In this document: in pieces, positions 17,891-26,980 of the stretch | Position numbering within the stretch: position 1 is the stretch's first letter | Layout of the letters: each line of letters begins with the position of its first letter | DNA from: Promethearchaeota archaeon | GTDB taxonomy: Archaea; Asgardarchaeota; Lokiarchaeia; Sigyniarchaeales; SOKP01 | Length of the DNA: 64,000 bases | NCBI GenBank assembly: GCA_016839915.1 | Contig: JAEOTH010000151.1 | Span: forward strand, 1-64,000 | Reading direction: 5' to 3' | Notes under the pieces: generated by a model | The model's input: the letters and a program-made list of their open reading frames with translations, nothing else | The model's database searches: none | Told to the model about the DNA's origin: nothing | Position numbers and translations under genes: made by a program

Positions 17891-19113
17891 AAAATTTCCA
17901 TCTTGGGGATTGGTATTATAAATTTACAATTCCATTCATTTACATAATCTAATTGCTTTATAATTTCATCTTTAATATTCCAAGGGAGAATAATAATATA
18001 ATCAGGTTTAAGCTCCTTAATCTTTTTTTCATTAACAATTGGAATATGGCTCCCTGGTAAATATTTTCCCTGTTTATAGGGAGATCTGTCTACAACAAAT
18101 TCAATTAAATCTGATTTTATCCCACAATAATTTAAAAGAGTATTTCCCTTAGCAGCGGCTCCGTATGCGATAATTCTTTTTTTAGCTTTTTTTTGTTTAA
18201 TTAAAAATTCAACTAATTCGTACTTTATTTTATTTGCTTTTTTTTGAAAACCATTATAATAGTCAATGGTATTCATCTTTTTAGAGATTTCTACATTAAT
18301 AAGGTCTTGTACATTACTAGATTTCTCTTTAGAATCGTCCTCTTTATGTCTAGCATAAATTCTTAGAGAACCCCCATGTGTAGATAGTTGATCAACATCA
18401 AATACTTCAAGCCCATGTGATTCAAATATTGATTTGACTGTTAAAAATGATAAATATGAGAAATGCTCATGATATATGGTGTCAAACTGATTGTTTTCTA
18501 TTAATTGCATTAAATGTGGGAATTCCATAGTTATCACACCACTTTCACTTAAATATAACTTTAATCCTCTAACAAAATCATTAATGTCTGGTACATGAGC
18601 TAATACATTATTTCCAAGTAATAAATCCGGTTTTTTTGTTTTCAAAGACAATTCTTTTGCCAGACGAACCCCAAAAAAATCTTCAATAACATCAATACCT
18701 CTTTTCTTTGCAGCAGCAGCTGTATTCAAAGCAGGTTCAATTCCCAAACAAGGAATGTTTAATTTTTTAAAATATTGTAATAAATAACCATCATTAGAAG
18801 CGATTTCAACTACAAAAGAGTTTTCATTTAATTTTAGTCTTTTTGTTATCATACTTACATATTTTTTTGAATGTTCTATCCAGCTTTTAGAAAAAGAAGA
18901 AAAATAAGCATATCTTTCATTAAATATCTCGTCTGATTTCTTATATTCGTCAATTTGCACTAAAAAACATTTGTCACACAAGAAGGTTTTTAATGGAAAA
19001 TAAGTTTCTGGCTCATTTAGTTCTTTATTTGTTAAAAATGAATTTGACGGTGGAGAACTTACTAAATCAATAAATTTAATTGTTAAATTATTATTACAAA
19101 ATCTACACTTCAT
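17887..19113 (-). CDS. NDP-hexose C-methyltransferase
   Basis: Adds a methyl carbon to C3 of a 4-keto-6-deoxy sugar nucleotide. Three-part TylC3/TcaB9 architecture over 408 residues: N-terminal zinc site (CRFC ... CDKC, residues 3-48), SAM-binding domain (VVEIASNDGYLLQYF, EPALNTAAAA, NNVLAHVPD), and C-terminal Methyltransf_14 domain (IIAYGAAAKGNTLLNY). The catalytic YHEHFSYLS is intact. Overlaps both neighbours by four bases (ATGA), so it is a core member of the cassette rfbG, RmlC-like, C-MT, reductase. Such enzymes make branched sugars such as mycarose, virenose and yersiniose relatives. Confidence 0.93.
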   Translation of the reverse strand: MKCRFCNNNLTIKFIDLVSSPPSNSFLTNKELNEPETYFPLKTFLCDKCFLVQIDEYKKSDEIFNERYAYFSSFSKSWIEHSKKYVSMITKRLKLNENSFVVEIASNDGYLLQYFKKLNIPCLGIEPALNTAAAAKKRGIDVIEDFFGVRLAKELSLKTKKPDLLLGNNVLAHVPDINDFVRGLKLYLSESGVITMEFPHLMQLIENNQFDTIYHEHFSYLSFLTVKSIFESHGLEVFDVDQLSTHGGSLRIYARHKEDDSKEKSSNVQDLINVEISKKMNTIDYYNGFQKKANKIKYELVEFLIKQKKAKKRIIAYGAAAKGNTLLNYCGIKSDLIEFVVDRSPYKQGKYLPGSHIPIVNEKKIKELKPDYIIILPWNIKDEIIKQLDYVNEWNCKFIIPIPKMEIL

Positions 19114-19661
19114 ATTTCTATTCCTATAAAATCATTTGATAGCAATTCGTAACTATAATCTTTTTTGGATATATCAGTTATTTTAAGTGGCCATTGAATG
19201 TTAATTAAAGGATCATCATATCTTATACCTCCTTCATGTTGTGGGCTATAAAATTCGGTGTGGAAATATAATAACTCTGAATTTTTCTTTAATGTTTGGA
19301 AACCATGAGCAAATCCTTTAGGTATGTACATCATTTTCAAATTTTCAGCAGATAAAATTTCGCCATGCCATTGTAAAAAGCTAGAAGACGTTTTCCTTAA
19401 ATCAATTGCTACATCATATACTGCTCCAGAAAGGCATTTAACCATTTTGATTTCTGCCATAGGAGGATATTGGAAATGCATTCCTCTAATTGATCCTTTT
19501 TTCATGGTTTTTGATTGATTAATCTGGACAATATTTTCTTTATGTCCGATTTCATTCATTTCATTTTTACAAAAAACTCTATAAAATTTACCCCTTTCAT
19601 CCTGAAACGATTCAAATTGAACAATATATAAATCCTTCAAATTGGCTTTAATAAATTTCAT
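19110..19661 (-). CDS. RmlC-like sugar-nucleotide 3,5-epimerase
   Basis: Cupin of 183 residues, normal RmlC length. Active-site landmarks: GSIRGMHFQYPP (the His), KMVKCLSGAVYDVAIDLRK (Lys and Asp), IPKGFAHGFQTL, and FYSPQHEGGIRYDDPLINIQWP. Epimerises C3 and/or C5 of a 4-keto-6-deoxy sugar nucleotide. Here the neighbours point to CDP-4-keto-6-deoxyglucose rather than the dTDP form; partial (C5-only or C3-only) epimerases are known in this family. Ends four bases into the C-methyltransferase gene and starts 11 bases after rfbG. Confidence 0.92.
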   Translation of the reverse strand: MKFIKANLKDLYIVQFESFQDERGKFYRVFCKNEMNEIGHKENIVQINQSKTMKKGSIRGMHFQYPPMAEIKMVKCLSGAVYDVAIDLRKTSSSFLQWHGEILSAENLKMMYIPKGFAHGFQTLKKNSELLYFHTEFYSPQHEGGIRYDDPLINIQWPLKITDISKKDYSYELLSNDFIGIEI

Positions 19662-19672
19662 CCATATAAAGA

Positions 19673-20752
19673 CTATATTTTAATTTTTTTAAAATAATTA
19701 TTTATTTGCTTTACATCAAATTCATAATTAACCTCTTCTTCCATATACCATTTACATAAAAACTTAATTGTATCATCAATAGAAAGTTCAGGTTTCCAGT
19801 CTAAGTATTTTCTAGCTTTATTACTATTAATTATTAACATTTTTGTTTCATGAAAATTATCAGAATTTTGATTTGAAGGAGTTTCATATCGCCCTTTACC
19901 AAAAAATTTAATAATTTTAGTAATAATATCTCTAACTGTAAAAATTTGATTTTTAGTGGGCCCAAAATTCCAAGCACTTGAAAAAAGGGGGTCACCATCC
20001 CACATCTTAACAGTAAGCATGAGTAATCCTCGAATTGGTTCTAGAACATATTGCCAAGGTCTAATATAATCAGGATTTCTTATTAAAATATCCTGATCTA
20101 CAAGAATAGCTCTCATGCAATCAGGAATTAACCGATATTTTTGCCAATCTCCTCCACCAATAACGTTTCCACATCTTACTGATGATATATATTTAGGATC
20201 AAGATTCTTTTTAGGATTAAAGAAAGAGTTTCGATAAGCACCAGTAATTAATTCAGAACATGCTTTACTTGAACTATAAGGATCAAATCCTCCAAGTTTA
20301 TCCTCTTCACTATATCCTCTTTCTATTTCAAAATTCTCATATACCTTATCAGTTGTAAAATTGATTAATAATTTTGACGAATTTGATTTTCGAAAGGCTT
20401 CAAAAATATTAACAGTTCCTCCAATATTAATTTCATATGTTTCCTTTGGAATTTCATATGATTTTCCAACAATTGGTTGAGCAGCTAAATGAAAAACAAT
20501 ATCTGGTTTATGATTTTTAAATATGGCTTTTACTTTATCAAAATCTCTTACATCTCCAAGAATATGAACAATTTTTTCTGCGAGATTTGTAACTACAAAA
20601 TTATCTTTAACGCTATAGGGAGGAAGAGCGTATCCAATAACTTTAGCAGATAATTCATTTAGAATAATAGCCAACCAAGAACCAATGAATCCTGTGTGTC
20701 CTGTTATTAAAACCTTTTTTCCTTTAAAAAAATCTTTAAAATATTTATTCAT
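19673..20752 (-). CDS. rfbG: CDP-glucose 4,6-dehydratase
   Basis: Converts CDP-D-glucose to CDP-4-keto-6-deoxyglucose. The 359-residue SDR has GKKVLITGHTGFIGSWLAIIL (the RfbG GHTGF.GSWL form), FHLAAQPIVGKSY, FTTDKVYEN, catalytic YSSSK and VRCGNVIGGGDWQKYRLIPD, all typical of RfbG. Its ATG overlaps by one base the stop of an rfbF remnant (TAATG), so the original order was rfbF-rfbG, as in bacterial CDP-sugar operons. The cytidylyltransferase it needs is now supplied by the intact copy at 23495-24268. Confidence 0.93.
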   Translation of the reverse strand: MNKYFKDFFKGKKVLITGHTGFIGSWLAIILNELSAKVIGYALPPYSVKDNFVVTNLAEKIVHILGDVRDFDKVKAIFKNHKPDIVFHLAAQPIVGKSYEIPKETYEINIGGTVNIFEAFRKSNSSKLLINFTTDKVYENFEIERGYSEEDKLGGFDPYSSSKACSELITGAYRNSFFNPKKNLDPKYISSVRCGNVIGGGDWQKYRLIPDCMRAILVDQDILIRNPDYIRPWQYVLEPIRGLLMLTVKMWDGDPLFSSAWNFGPTKNQIFTVRDIITKIIKFFGKGRYETPSNQNSDNFHETKMLIINSNKARKYLDWKPELSIDDTIKFLCKWYMEEEVNYEFDVKQINNYFKKIKI

Positions 20753-20896
20753 TACCTAATCTTCCCAATTACTTGATTATTATTCCATAATTTATTCAAA
20801 TTACATTTTTTCATTTTTTACCAATGATTTCAGAATTAATTCAGTTTGGCGCCCCAGTTAAGTACCCCATCCTCCAGCTAAAATTATAACTTTCAA
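20752..20896 (-). pseudogene. rfbF: Remnant of glucose-1-phosphate cytidylyltransferase with internal deletion
   Basis: Too short and broken for the ORF track. Reading the minus strand from TTG 20896 gives LKVIILAGGWGT, a stop, then LGRQTELILKSLVK, which matches the N-terminus of the intact gene at 24268 (MKVIILAGGWGTRLGRRTELIPKPMVR). It then jumps straight to LNKLWNNNQVIGKIR and a stop, matching the intact C-terminus LNKLWNNNQAFWKIW. About 210 internal codons are gone and Arg has become TAA. The stop overlaps the rfbG ATG. DNA similarity to the intact gene remains high at both ends. Confidence 0.88.
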
Positions 20897-21059
20897 TATA
20901 ACTTCATTTTTACTATAATGATTTTACTTAATATAATATTCCCTTAATTATATTAGTTACATCAATTTTCTTTATGATTTTATAAATAAAGAAAAATTCT
21001 TTGTGTAAACACTCATTAGTGCCTTTGTTAGGAAAAAGAATTTTTAGATCATAACTAAA

Positions 21060-22121
21060 ATGAAAGAAAAATCAATTGATAAAGTAAAAAATGAAGATCT
21101 TGTTCGAATTTACGAAATGCAAAATGCATTATTAAAATCCCGAAAAGAAATTCTACCATCTAAATATTGGATTATGATAAATAAACGAAATATTGAACAA
21201 CTAAAAAAATTTGGCTATAAAAATTTTAAAATAACTTTAGCAAGAAATTATTTTACCTGGATATCTGCGGGAAGAAAATTCTGGAAAGAAGATCAATTTG
21301 ATTTTTTATTATCAAAACTTCCTCGTCATTTAATTTTTATTAATTTTTTCCGTAGTTTTCGATCATTTTTTAAGATTGGCAATAAAAATTTATCATCCCT
21401 TAAAACGTTTAAATATATTTTATTAACTTATATGATTTGGGAATTTGTTTCAAGAAATGGTGGCGAAAATATTTTTAATAAATTGGATGAACCATTAGAG
21501 GGAAATCCTATAAAACTTTTTAGAAAGAAAAAGTTAATTACTCAAGATCTTGCTAATTCTGTATTAGAGTATAAATCGGTTATGGATCATATTAAAAAAG
21601 ACGAGATTAACTCTATTTTGGAATTAGGCTCAGGGTATGGGCGCACCGCTTATGTTTTTTTAAAATTATTACCGAATATAAAATATATATTTGTTGATAT
21701 ACCCCCTGCTCTATTTATAGCTGAAAAATATATTTCGAATCAATTTAAAAATGAAGTAGTTTTTAAATTTCGAACATTTAATTCGTATAACGAGATCAAA
21801 GGTGAATTTGAGAAATCTCGCATAGCATTTTTTCTACCTAATCAACTTGATTTACTTCCTCCAAAAAGTGTCAATTTATTTATTAATATATCTTCTTTCC
21901 ATGAAATGCGACCTGATCAAATTAATTATTACTTTAGTTGTATAGACAAATTGATTAAGAAATATATATATATAAAACAGTGGAAGTTTACAAAAGTTCC
22001 ATATGAAAACATAACATTGACAGAAAAAGACTACCCTATTCGAAAAAATTGGAAAAAAATTTATTGGAGAGAATGTAAAGTACAAACTAGGTTTTTCGAA
22101 GCACTTCTCCATATACAATAA
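21060..22121 (+). CDS. Putative sugar O-methyltransferase
   Basis: A 353-residue protein like the family annotated 'putative sugar O-methyltransferase' in surface polysaccharide loci. An N-terminal helical half (WIMINKRNIEQLKKFGYKNF, and WEFVSRNGGENIF) is followed by a SAM-binding domain starting at SILELGSGYGRTAYVFL (about residue 185), FVDIPPALFIAEKYIS, and INISSFHEMRPDQINYYF. It is transcribed away from rfbG, opposite in direction to its neighbours. The acceptor sugar cannot be inferred. Confidence 0.78.
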   Translation: MKEKSIDKVKNEDLVRIYEMQNALLKSRKEILPSKYWIMINKRNIEQLKKFGYKNFKITLARNYFTWISAGRKFWKEDQFDFLLSKLPRHLIFINFFRSFRSFFKIGNKNLSSLKTFKYILLTYMIWEFVSRNGGENIFNKLDEPLEGNPIKLFRKKKLITQDLANSVLEYKSVMDHIKKDEINSILELGSGYGRTAYVFLKLLPNIKYIFVDIPPALFIAEKYISNQFKNEVVFKFRTFNSYNEIKGEFEKSRIAFFLPNQLDLLPPKSVNLFINISSFHEMRPDQINYYFSCIDKLIKKYIYIKQWKFTKVPYENITLTEKDYPIRKNWKKIYWRECKVQTRFFEALLHIQ

Positions 22122-22159
22122 CTCTTGGAATTTTTTTTAAAAGAAACAAATTCACAAAA

Positions 22160-23404
22160 TTAGCTACTTTTCTTTTTAAGTTTTCCTTTGAAAAAAATAT
22201 AATGTATAGGAATTCTGATAATGATAAAAGCATCAATATATAAAAAAAAAATCAATTTTAAAAAAAAGATAAAAGAATACTTCTCATAATTCTTTTTATC
22301 AACTAACGAAATGAAAAATAAAAACTTTCGAATCTTAATCAGATAAAAGTATAAGAGAATTAAAGACCCTATAAAGAATAAACCAAAATCTAAAAAGTAA
22401 AGAAATGGAAATATTAGGATAACTAATGAAATAAAATATAACAAAAAAAACTTGATTAATCTTATTTTTTTATATTTATAAGAATATATAAGAGAGTTTT
22501 CAATCCATATAGTTTTCTGACGTATATATTCATTTATAGTCCCTGAATAATCTACATATATTCTATGACGATAATCTCTTAACTGATATGCTTTATATCC
22601 TTTAGAAAAAGTATCAAAGCCCATTGAGCGGTCGGTAGCTATATTCTGATTTTCTGTAAATAGCCCAATTGATTTTATGATTTCATATTTTAAGCAAAAA
22701 TTTTGACCAGTAATTGTTTTATTATTAGAATATCTTGAATATTTAAATCGAAAAGATGTAAATCTATCGAATAATAAATATTTTACAAAATCATTATTCT
22801 CTTGACTTTTTATAGGTCTAACTCCCCCGACTACGAGATCTTCATTAAGATTAATTATCGGATAGATTACTCTTAATAAAATTTCATCATTTAGATAACT
22901 GTCTGCATCAATAAAATATACTATCCCTTCATTGATATATTTAATACATTCATTTATTGCTTTTACTTTTCCCAGTGAAGGCCTATCAGCTCCACCTTTT
23001 TGGTGTAAGATAATAAATCTATCAAATTTCTTAAAAGAATTAGCAATTTCAAGGGTTTCTTCATTACCCCCTGCGTTTACAATTATTTTTAAATTGGGAT
23101 AAGATAAATTATTTAATGAGCAAAGACATTCTTTAAATAATTGTCCTTCTTTCCAAGCAGGTATAATAATATTTACTTGAGGTTTACTTTTTAAATCATT
23201 TAATGAGATCGATTCTGGATCATAATATTTCTTAAAAAATCTAAGGTATTTCCTATCTCTTAGAACATATAAAAACAAATGAATAGAAAATATTATAAAA
23301 ATTAATATTAAAATAACATAGATATTTTTTAATAGATTTAATAAACTAATTATAAACTCCAATAAATTAATAGCTAAATCTATAATAAACATCTGAGTTA
23401 TCAA
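22160..23404 (-). CDS. Membrane GT2 glycosyltransferase, processive-type
   Basis: 414 residues: one N-terminal membrane helix (about 25-48), a cytoplasmic GT2 domain, and three or four C-terminal helices (about 315-400) with a lysine-rich end. The catalytic domain shows VNIIIPAWKEGQLFKECL, FIDADSYL (DxD), TDRSMGFDTF and RQKTIW, comparable with the QxxRW motif of hyaluronan- and cellulose-synthase-like enzymes. May polymerise or extend a lipid-linked glycan at the membrane. Lies 90 bases after the intact rfbF on the same strand. Confidence 0.87.
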   Translation of the reverse strand: MITQMFIIDLAINLLEFIISLLNLLKNIYVILILIFIIFSIHLFLYVLRDRKYLRFFKKYYDPESISLNDLKSKPQVNIIIPAWKEGQLFKECLCSLNNLSYPNLKIIVNAGGNEETLEIANSFKKFDRFIILHQKGGADRPSLGKVKAINECIKYINEGIVYFIDADSYLNDEILLRVIYPIINLNEDLVVGGVRPIKSQENNDFVKYLLFDRFTSFRFKYSRYSNNKTITGQNFCLKYEIIKSIGLFTENQNIATDRSMGFDTFSKGYKAYQLRDYRHRIYVDYSGTINEYIRQKTIWIENSLIYSYKYKKIRLIKFFLLYFISLVILIFPFLYFLDFGLFFIGSLILLYFYLIKIRKFLFFISLVDKKNYEKYSFIFFLKLIFFLYIDAFIIIRIPIHYIFFKGKLKKKSS

Positions 23405-23494
23405 ATTTTGTGTATTTTTTAATCGTTTCTAAGACTCTTTCTTTTATATCCAAGAAGATTTTGTGCTTTTTTTTATTCAGAAAGATTCTTAGCA

Positions 23495-24268
23495 CTACCA
23501 AATCTTCCAAAATGCTTGGTTATTATTCCATAATTTATTTAAATGATCCAAATCTCTTTCATGATCCATACATGCCCAATTACCTTCATGTTTATAAACC
23601 ATAACTTCTCCCTTGGAAGTTAAATCCTCCAATATCCCATATTCTAAATCACAGTCTTCATCAGGTGTTATATAATCTAAAAATTTATTATTAAAAACCA
23701 TAAAACCTCCATTTATTAACCCAACTGAAGTTTGAGGTTTCTCCTGAAAAGATTTTAATTCTCCATCTTCTTCAGTAAGTTCTCCAAAACGAGCAGGAGC
23801 ATGAACTCCCGTAATGGTAAAGATTTTATTATGAGATTTATGGAATTCGACTAAATTTTTAATGTTTATGTCTGCTACCCCATCTCCATAAGTTACCATA
23901 TTTATATCAGGATTTAAATATTTCTCAACTCTTTTTATTCTTCCACCTTTAAGTGTGTTTATGCCAGTATCTATTAAAGAAATTTTCCAATTTGTTTCAT
24001 CACTATTACTGTAAATTTCAATATTTTTTTTTTTCAGATCTATTGCAAAATCATTGTTATAATATTCATAGTGATAGAAATAGTCCTTAATAATATCTCC
24101 TTTTACACCTAAGCATATAACAAAATCATTGAAACCATAATAAGAATAGATTTTCATGATATGCCATAGCATAGGTTTGTTACCTATTCGTACCATTGGT
24201 TTTGGAATTAACTCTGTTCGACGACCAAGTCTAGTACCCCATCCACCAGCTAAAATTATGACCTTCAA
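23495..24268 (-). CDS. rfbF: Glucose-1-phosphate cytidylyltransferase
   Basis: Makes CDP-glucose from CTP and glucose 1-phosphate. 257 residues, the normal RfbF length, with MKVIILAGGWGTRLGRRTELIPKPMVRIGNKPML as nucleotidyltransferase motif, HIMKIYSYYGFNDFVICLGVKG, MVTYGDGVADI, FQEKPQTSVGLINGGFMVFN and a C-terminal KHEGNWACMDHERDLDHLN, all typical of RfbF. It is the intact paralogue of the remnant beside rfbG 3 kb away, and the only sugar-nucleotide pyrophosphorylase seen in the window. Probably feeds the CDP-sugar cassette. Confidence 0.95.
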   Translation of the reverse strand: MKVIILAGGWGTRLGRRTELIPKPMVRIGNKPMLWHIMKIYSYYGFNDFVICLGVKGDIIKDYFYHYEYYNNDFAIDLKKKNIEIYSNSDETNWKISLIDTGINTLKGGRIKRVEKYLNPDINMVTYGDGVADINIKNLVEFHKSHNKIFTITGVHAPARFGELTEEDGELKSFQEKPQTSVGLINGGFMVFNNKFLDYITPDEDCDLEYGILEDLTSKGEVMVYKHEGNWACMDHERDLDHLNKLWNNNQAFWKIW

Positions 24269-24515
24269 TTCATTTTCCTATTTTTTTATAATTACATATT
24301 AACTAACAATCAAAAATTATCACTTCTTACAAATTCTATAAATTCACTTTTTTTCTTATATTTTTCTCAAATTTAGGATTTTATTTGATTAAAATTCACA
24401 AAAATTAACTTAATAATAAGAAAAAAAGTATTATAGTATAAAATTCTAGTTTTAAAGAAATTAAAAAACAAAATATGATTTTATAACATATTCAAATCAG
24501 GTTGATATCACATCG

Positions 24516-25328
24516 ATGATGAAAGGATATATTAATAAATTTTTAATTACAATCAAAAATGGAAGTTTTAACAATAGATTATTTCGTAATATCGTTGCTA
24601 AAATTAGATTATTAATATTTTATATTCTATCAATTCTTGCCAGTATAGATCTTAAAATAGAAGTATCAAGATGCAAAAACTTTGAAGATTACATTAATTT
24701 AGGTTTATATTACGAGTATACTCCAATTAAAAGATTACTTTTTAAAATTATATTTAGAACATTTCAAAACAAAGAAGAAATAAGCAAATTTATTAAAATT
24801 ATAGCAAAAGAACGCCCAAAATTAGTTCTCGAAATTGGGACTGCCAGAGGAGGTTCTTTATTTTTATTAACAAAATTTTCTAATAGTAATTCACATATTA
24901 TAAGTCTAGATTTACCAGGAGGTATCCATGGAGGTGGATATCCTCGACCATTTAAAATATTTTATAAATCATTTAAACTTAAGAATCAAAAAATCACTTT
25001 TATTAGGAAGGATTCTCATAATCCTTCTACATTATTAAAAGTGAAGAAGATAATAAACAAAAGAAAGATTGATATTCTCTTTATTGATGGAGATCATACA
25101 TATAATGGTGTAAAAAAAGATTTTGAAATGTATAGTCCTCTTGTCAAGAAAAATGGTTTAGTTGCATTCCATGATATTACTGTTCAACAACCTAGATTAA
25201 ATTGTCAAGTACATATATTCTGGAATGAGATAAAAAATAATTTTGATTTTGAAGAAATTATTGGGAGAGAAAAATCTTATACTAGGAATGAAAAAATATA
25301 TGGCATTGGTATTATTAGATTTAAATGA
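24516..25328 (+). CDS. CmcI-like SAM-dependent methyltransferase, paralogue A
   Basis: 270 residues. After a hydrophobic-basic N-terminal region, a cephalosporin-hydroxylase (CmcI)/Methyltransf_24-type core: LVLEIGTARGGSLFLLTK, SLDLPGGIHGGGYPRP, DILFIDGDHTYNGVKKDFEMYSPLVK and LVAFHDI. The DGDHTYxGVKKDFEMYSPLV block is nearly identical to paralogue B at 45069-45833. Similar enzymes are sugar (rhamnosyl) O-methyltransferases. Starts from its own promoter region, divergent from rfbF. Confidence 0.85.
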   Translation: MMKGYINKFLITIKNGSFNNRLFRNIVAKIRLLIFYILSILASIDLKIEVSRCKNFEDYINLGLYYEYTPIKRLLFKIIFRTFQNKEEISKFIKIIAKERPKLVLEIGTARGGSLFLLTKFSNSNSHIISLDLPGGIHGGGYPRPFKIFYKSFKLKNQKITFIRKDSHNPSTLLKVKKIINKRKIDILFIDGDHTYNGVKKDFEMYSPLVKKNGLVAFHDITVQQPRLNCQVHIFWNEIKNNFDFEEIIGREKSYTRNEKIYGIGIIRFK

Positions 25329-25335
25329 AAGAAAT

Positions 25336-26766
25336 TCACTGAATTTTCTTAGTTTTTTTAAGATCTTTAATTATATTACTTATTTTAGTTCTCTCTGTAA
25401 TTTGAGAAAATTTTATTCTTAATAAATCTTTAAAAAGTTTCACAATTTCAGGCTTTTCAGATACTAAATTTTGAATTTCATTTGGATCTTTTTCAAGATC
25501 ATATAATTCTTCAATACCACCATGAATTTTACCACAATACTCACATAAAGCATTCTTTTCTGAATCTGAATAAATATATTTGTATTTTTTTGTTCTAATA
25601 GCTTTTTTTTGTTGTGTATGATATTCTTCGATAAAGATTAACTCCCTCAAATCGTCTACATTTTCAATTACATCTAAAAGAGATTTTCCATCTAAATCCT
25701 GTGTATGTAATATTCCTAGATAATCTAAAAGAGTGGGTGTAATATCAATATGTTGTACAAAATTATCAATAATTTTATGGTTATAGTTAGGAAGTCTAAT
25801 AATGAGTGGAACACGAATGCTCACATCATAAAGACCATGATGATCAAAATAGATTTCGTGTTCTAAAAGACTCTCACCATGATCAGAAGTAATTAAAATT
25901 ATGGTATTATCATATATGTTTTGTTGTTTCAAAATTTTTAATATTTTTCCAATTTCTTTATCAACAAATTTAATACAGGCATCATATCTTAGTAACATCT
26001 CTTTACACGATTTAATACCCGTTGTGAACTTTTTTAATCGTGACTTCCATAAACCATTGATACTTTCTAATATCCAATCGATTGTGCAATCACTTTCATA
26101 AGTCCAATCTTCTAATTCTTTTAAATCATCAATTGGAGGTTCATAAGGCATATGAACACCCCAATAATGTAAGAAAATAAAAAAAGGTGATTTTTTTTTT
26201 GAAAATTCAATTATCTTGTCTTGAGCAATTTTTGTATAATGTATATCCCTTGTATATTTTAATGGTTTATAATTTCTTGATGAATATCCAGATTTAATTC
26301 TAGATTTAACAGCTACCTTTTTAATAAATTCTAATATCTTAGGGGAAAATAATTTAAGCTTTTTTTTAATATTTCCTTTAAAAGATGGATCCTGATATCT
26401 TGACAGAAAATCGTCAAATCCTTCATGGTACATTCTTTTTATAAAATCTATGCAAATTGAATTATAACCTTTTCTAGCTAAAATTTCTTGCAAAAAATCT
26501 GACCTTAATCTATTCAAAACCTCAATTTCTGTATCATCTACTTTATTTCCATGAGATGTTAAACCATGACTACTTGGGTATTGCCCTGTAAGTAGAGAAA
26601 TTAAGGAAGGATCAGTTGTATTAATTGTAGAGAATGCATTCTTAAATACTATATTTTCTGAAGCAAATTTATCAATATTAGGAGTGGTTGATTTATTATA
26701 TCCATAGAATGAAACATTTTTCATTCTCATAGCATCTATTATAATTAAGATAATGTTTGGAAGCAT
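25336..26766 (-). CDS. Sulfatase-fold enzyme lacking the formylglycine site
   Basis: 476 residues of the sulfatase superfamily, paralogous to 11736-13193. N-terminal metal site is IIIDAMRMKNVSFYGY, where the second acidic residue of the common DxxRxDH pattern is replaced (MKN). The nucleophile region reads NTTDPSLISLLTGQYPSSHG, without Cys-x-Pro-x-Arg. The second metal site ITSDHGESLLEHEIYFDHHG is intact, as is HMPYEPP. No secretion signal. Probably a phosphotransferase or phosphodiesterase relative acting on glycan or lipid-linked intermediates; the changed metal ligand may weaken catalysis. Ends convergently against the methyltransferase gene with a seven-base gap. Confidence 0.78.
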   Translation of the reverse strand: MLPNIILIIIDAMRMKNVSFYGYNKSTTPNIDKFASENIVFKNAFSTINTTDPSLISLLTGQYPSSHGLTSHGNKVDDTEIEVLNRLRSDFLQEILARKGYNSICIDFIKRMYHEGFDDFLSRYQDPSFKGNIKKKLKLFSPKILEFIKKVAVKSRIKSGYSSRNYKPLKYTRDIHYTKIAQDKIIEFSKKKSPFFIFLHYWGVHMPYEPPIDDLKELEDWTYESDCTIDWILESINGLWKSRLKKFTTGIKSCKEMLLRYDACIKFVDKEIGKILKILKQQNIYDNTIILITSDHGESLLEHEIYFDHHGLYDVSIRVPLIIRLPNYNHKIIDNFVQHIDITPTLLDYLGILHTQDLDGKSLLDVIENVDDLRELIFIEEYHTQQKKAIRTKKYKYIYSDSEKNALCEYCGKIHGGIEELYDLEKDPNEIQNLVSEKPEIVKLFKDLLRIKFSQITERTKISNIIKDLKKTKKIQ

Positions 26767-26980
26767 TATTTAATCTACTGTGTTACTTTGAAGTTTTTTA
26801 TGTAGTTTTTAAGGAGATTATTATTTGTTTTATAAAAAAAATTTCTAAAAACCTAAATGAATATTTTCATTTATTCTCTAAAATTGATTAAAACAAAAAT
26901 GTGTTTATAAAAGCTATCTATGTTTATAAAAACCTCTGATTTGATATATTTTAATTTTTAATTCTTACTTAAATGTAATT

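Noticed and set aside
22160-24268. Transposon or insertion sequence explaining the second rfbF copy
   Set aside because: No transposase ORF, terminal inverted repeats or target duplications were seen around either rfbF copy.
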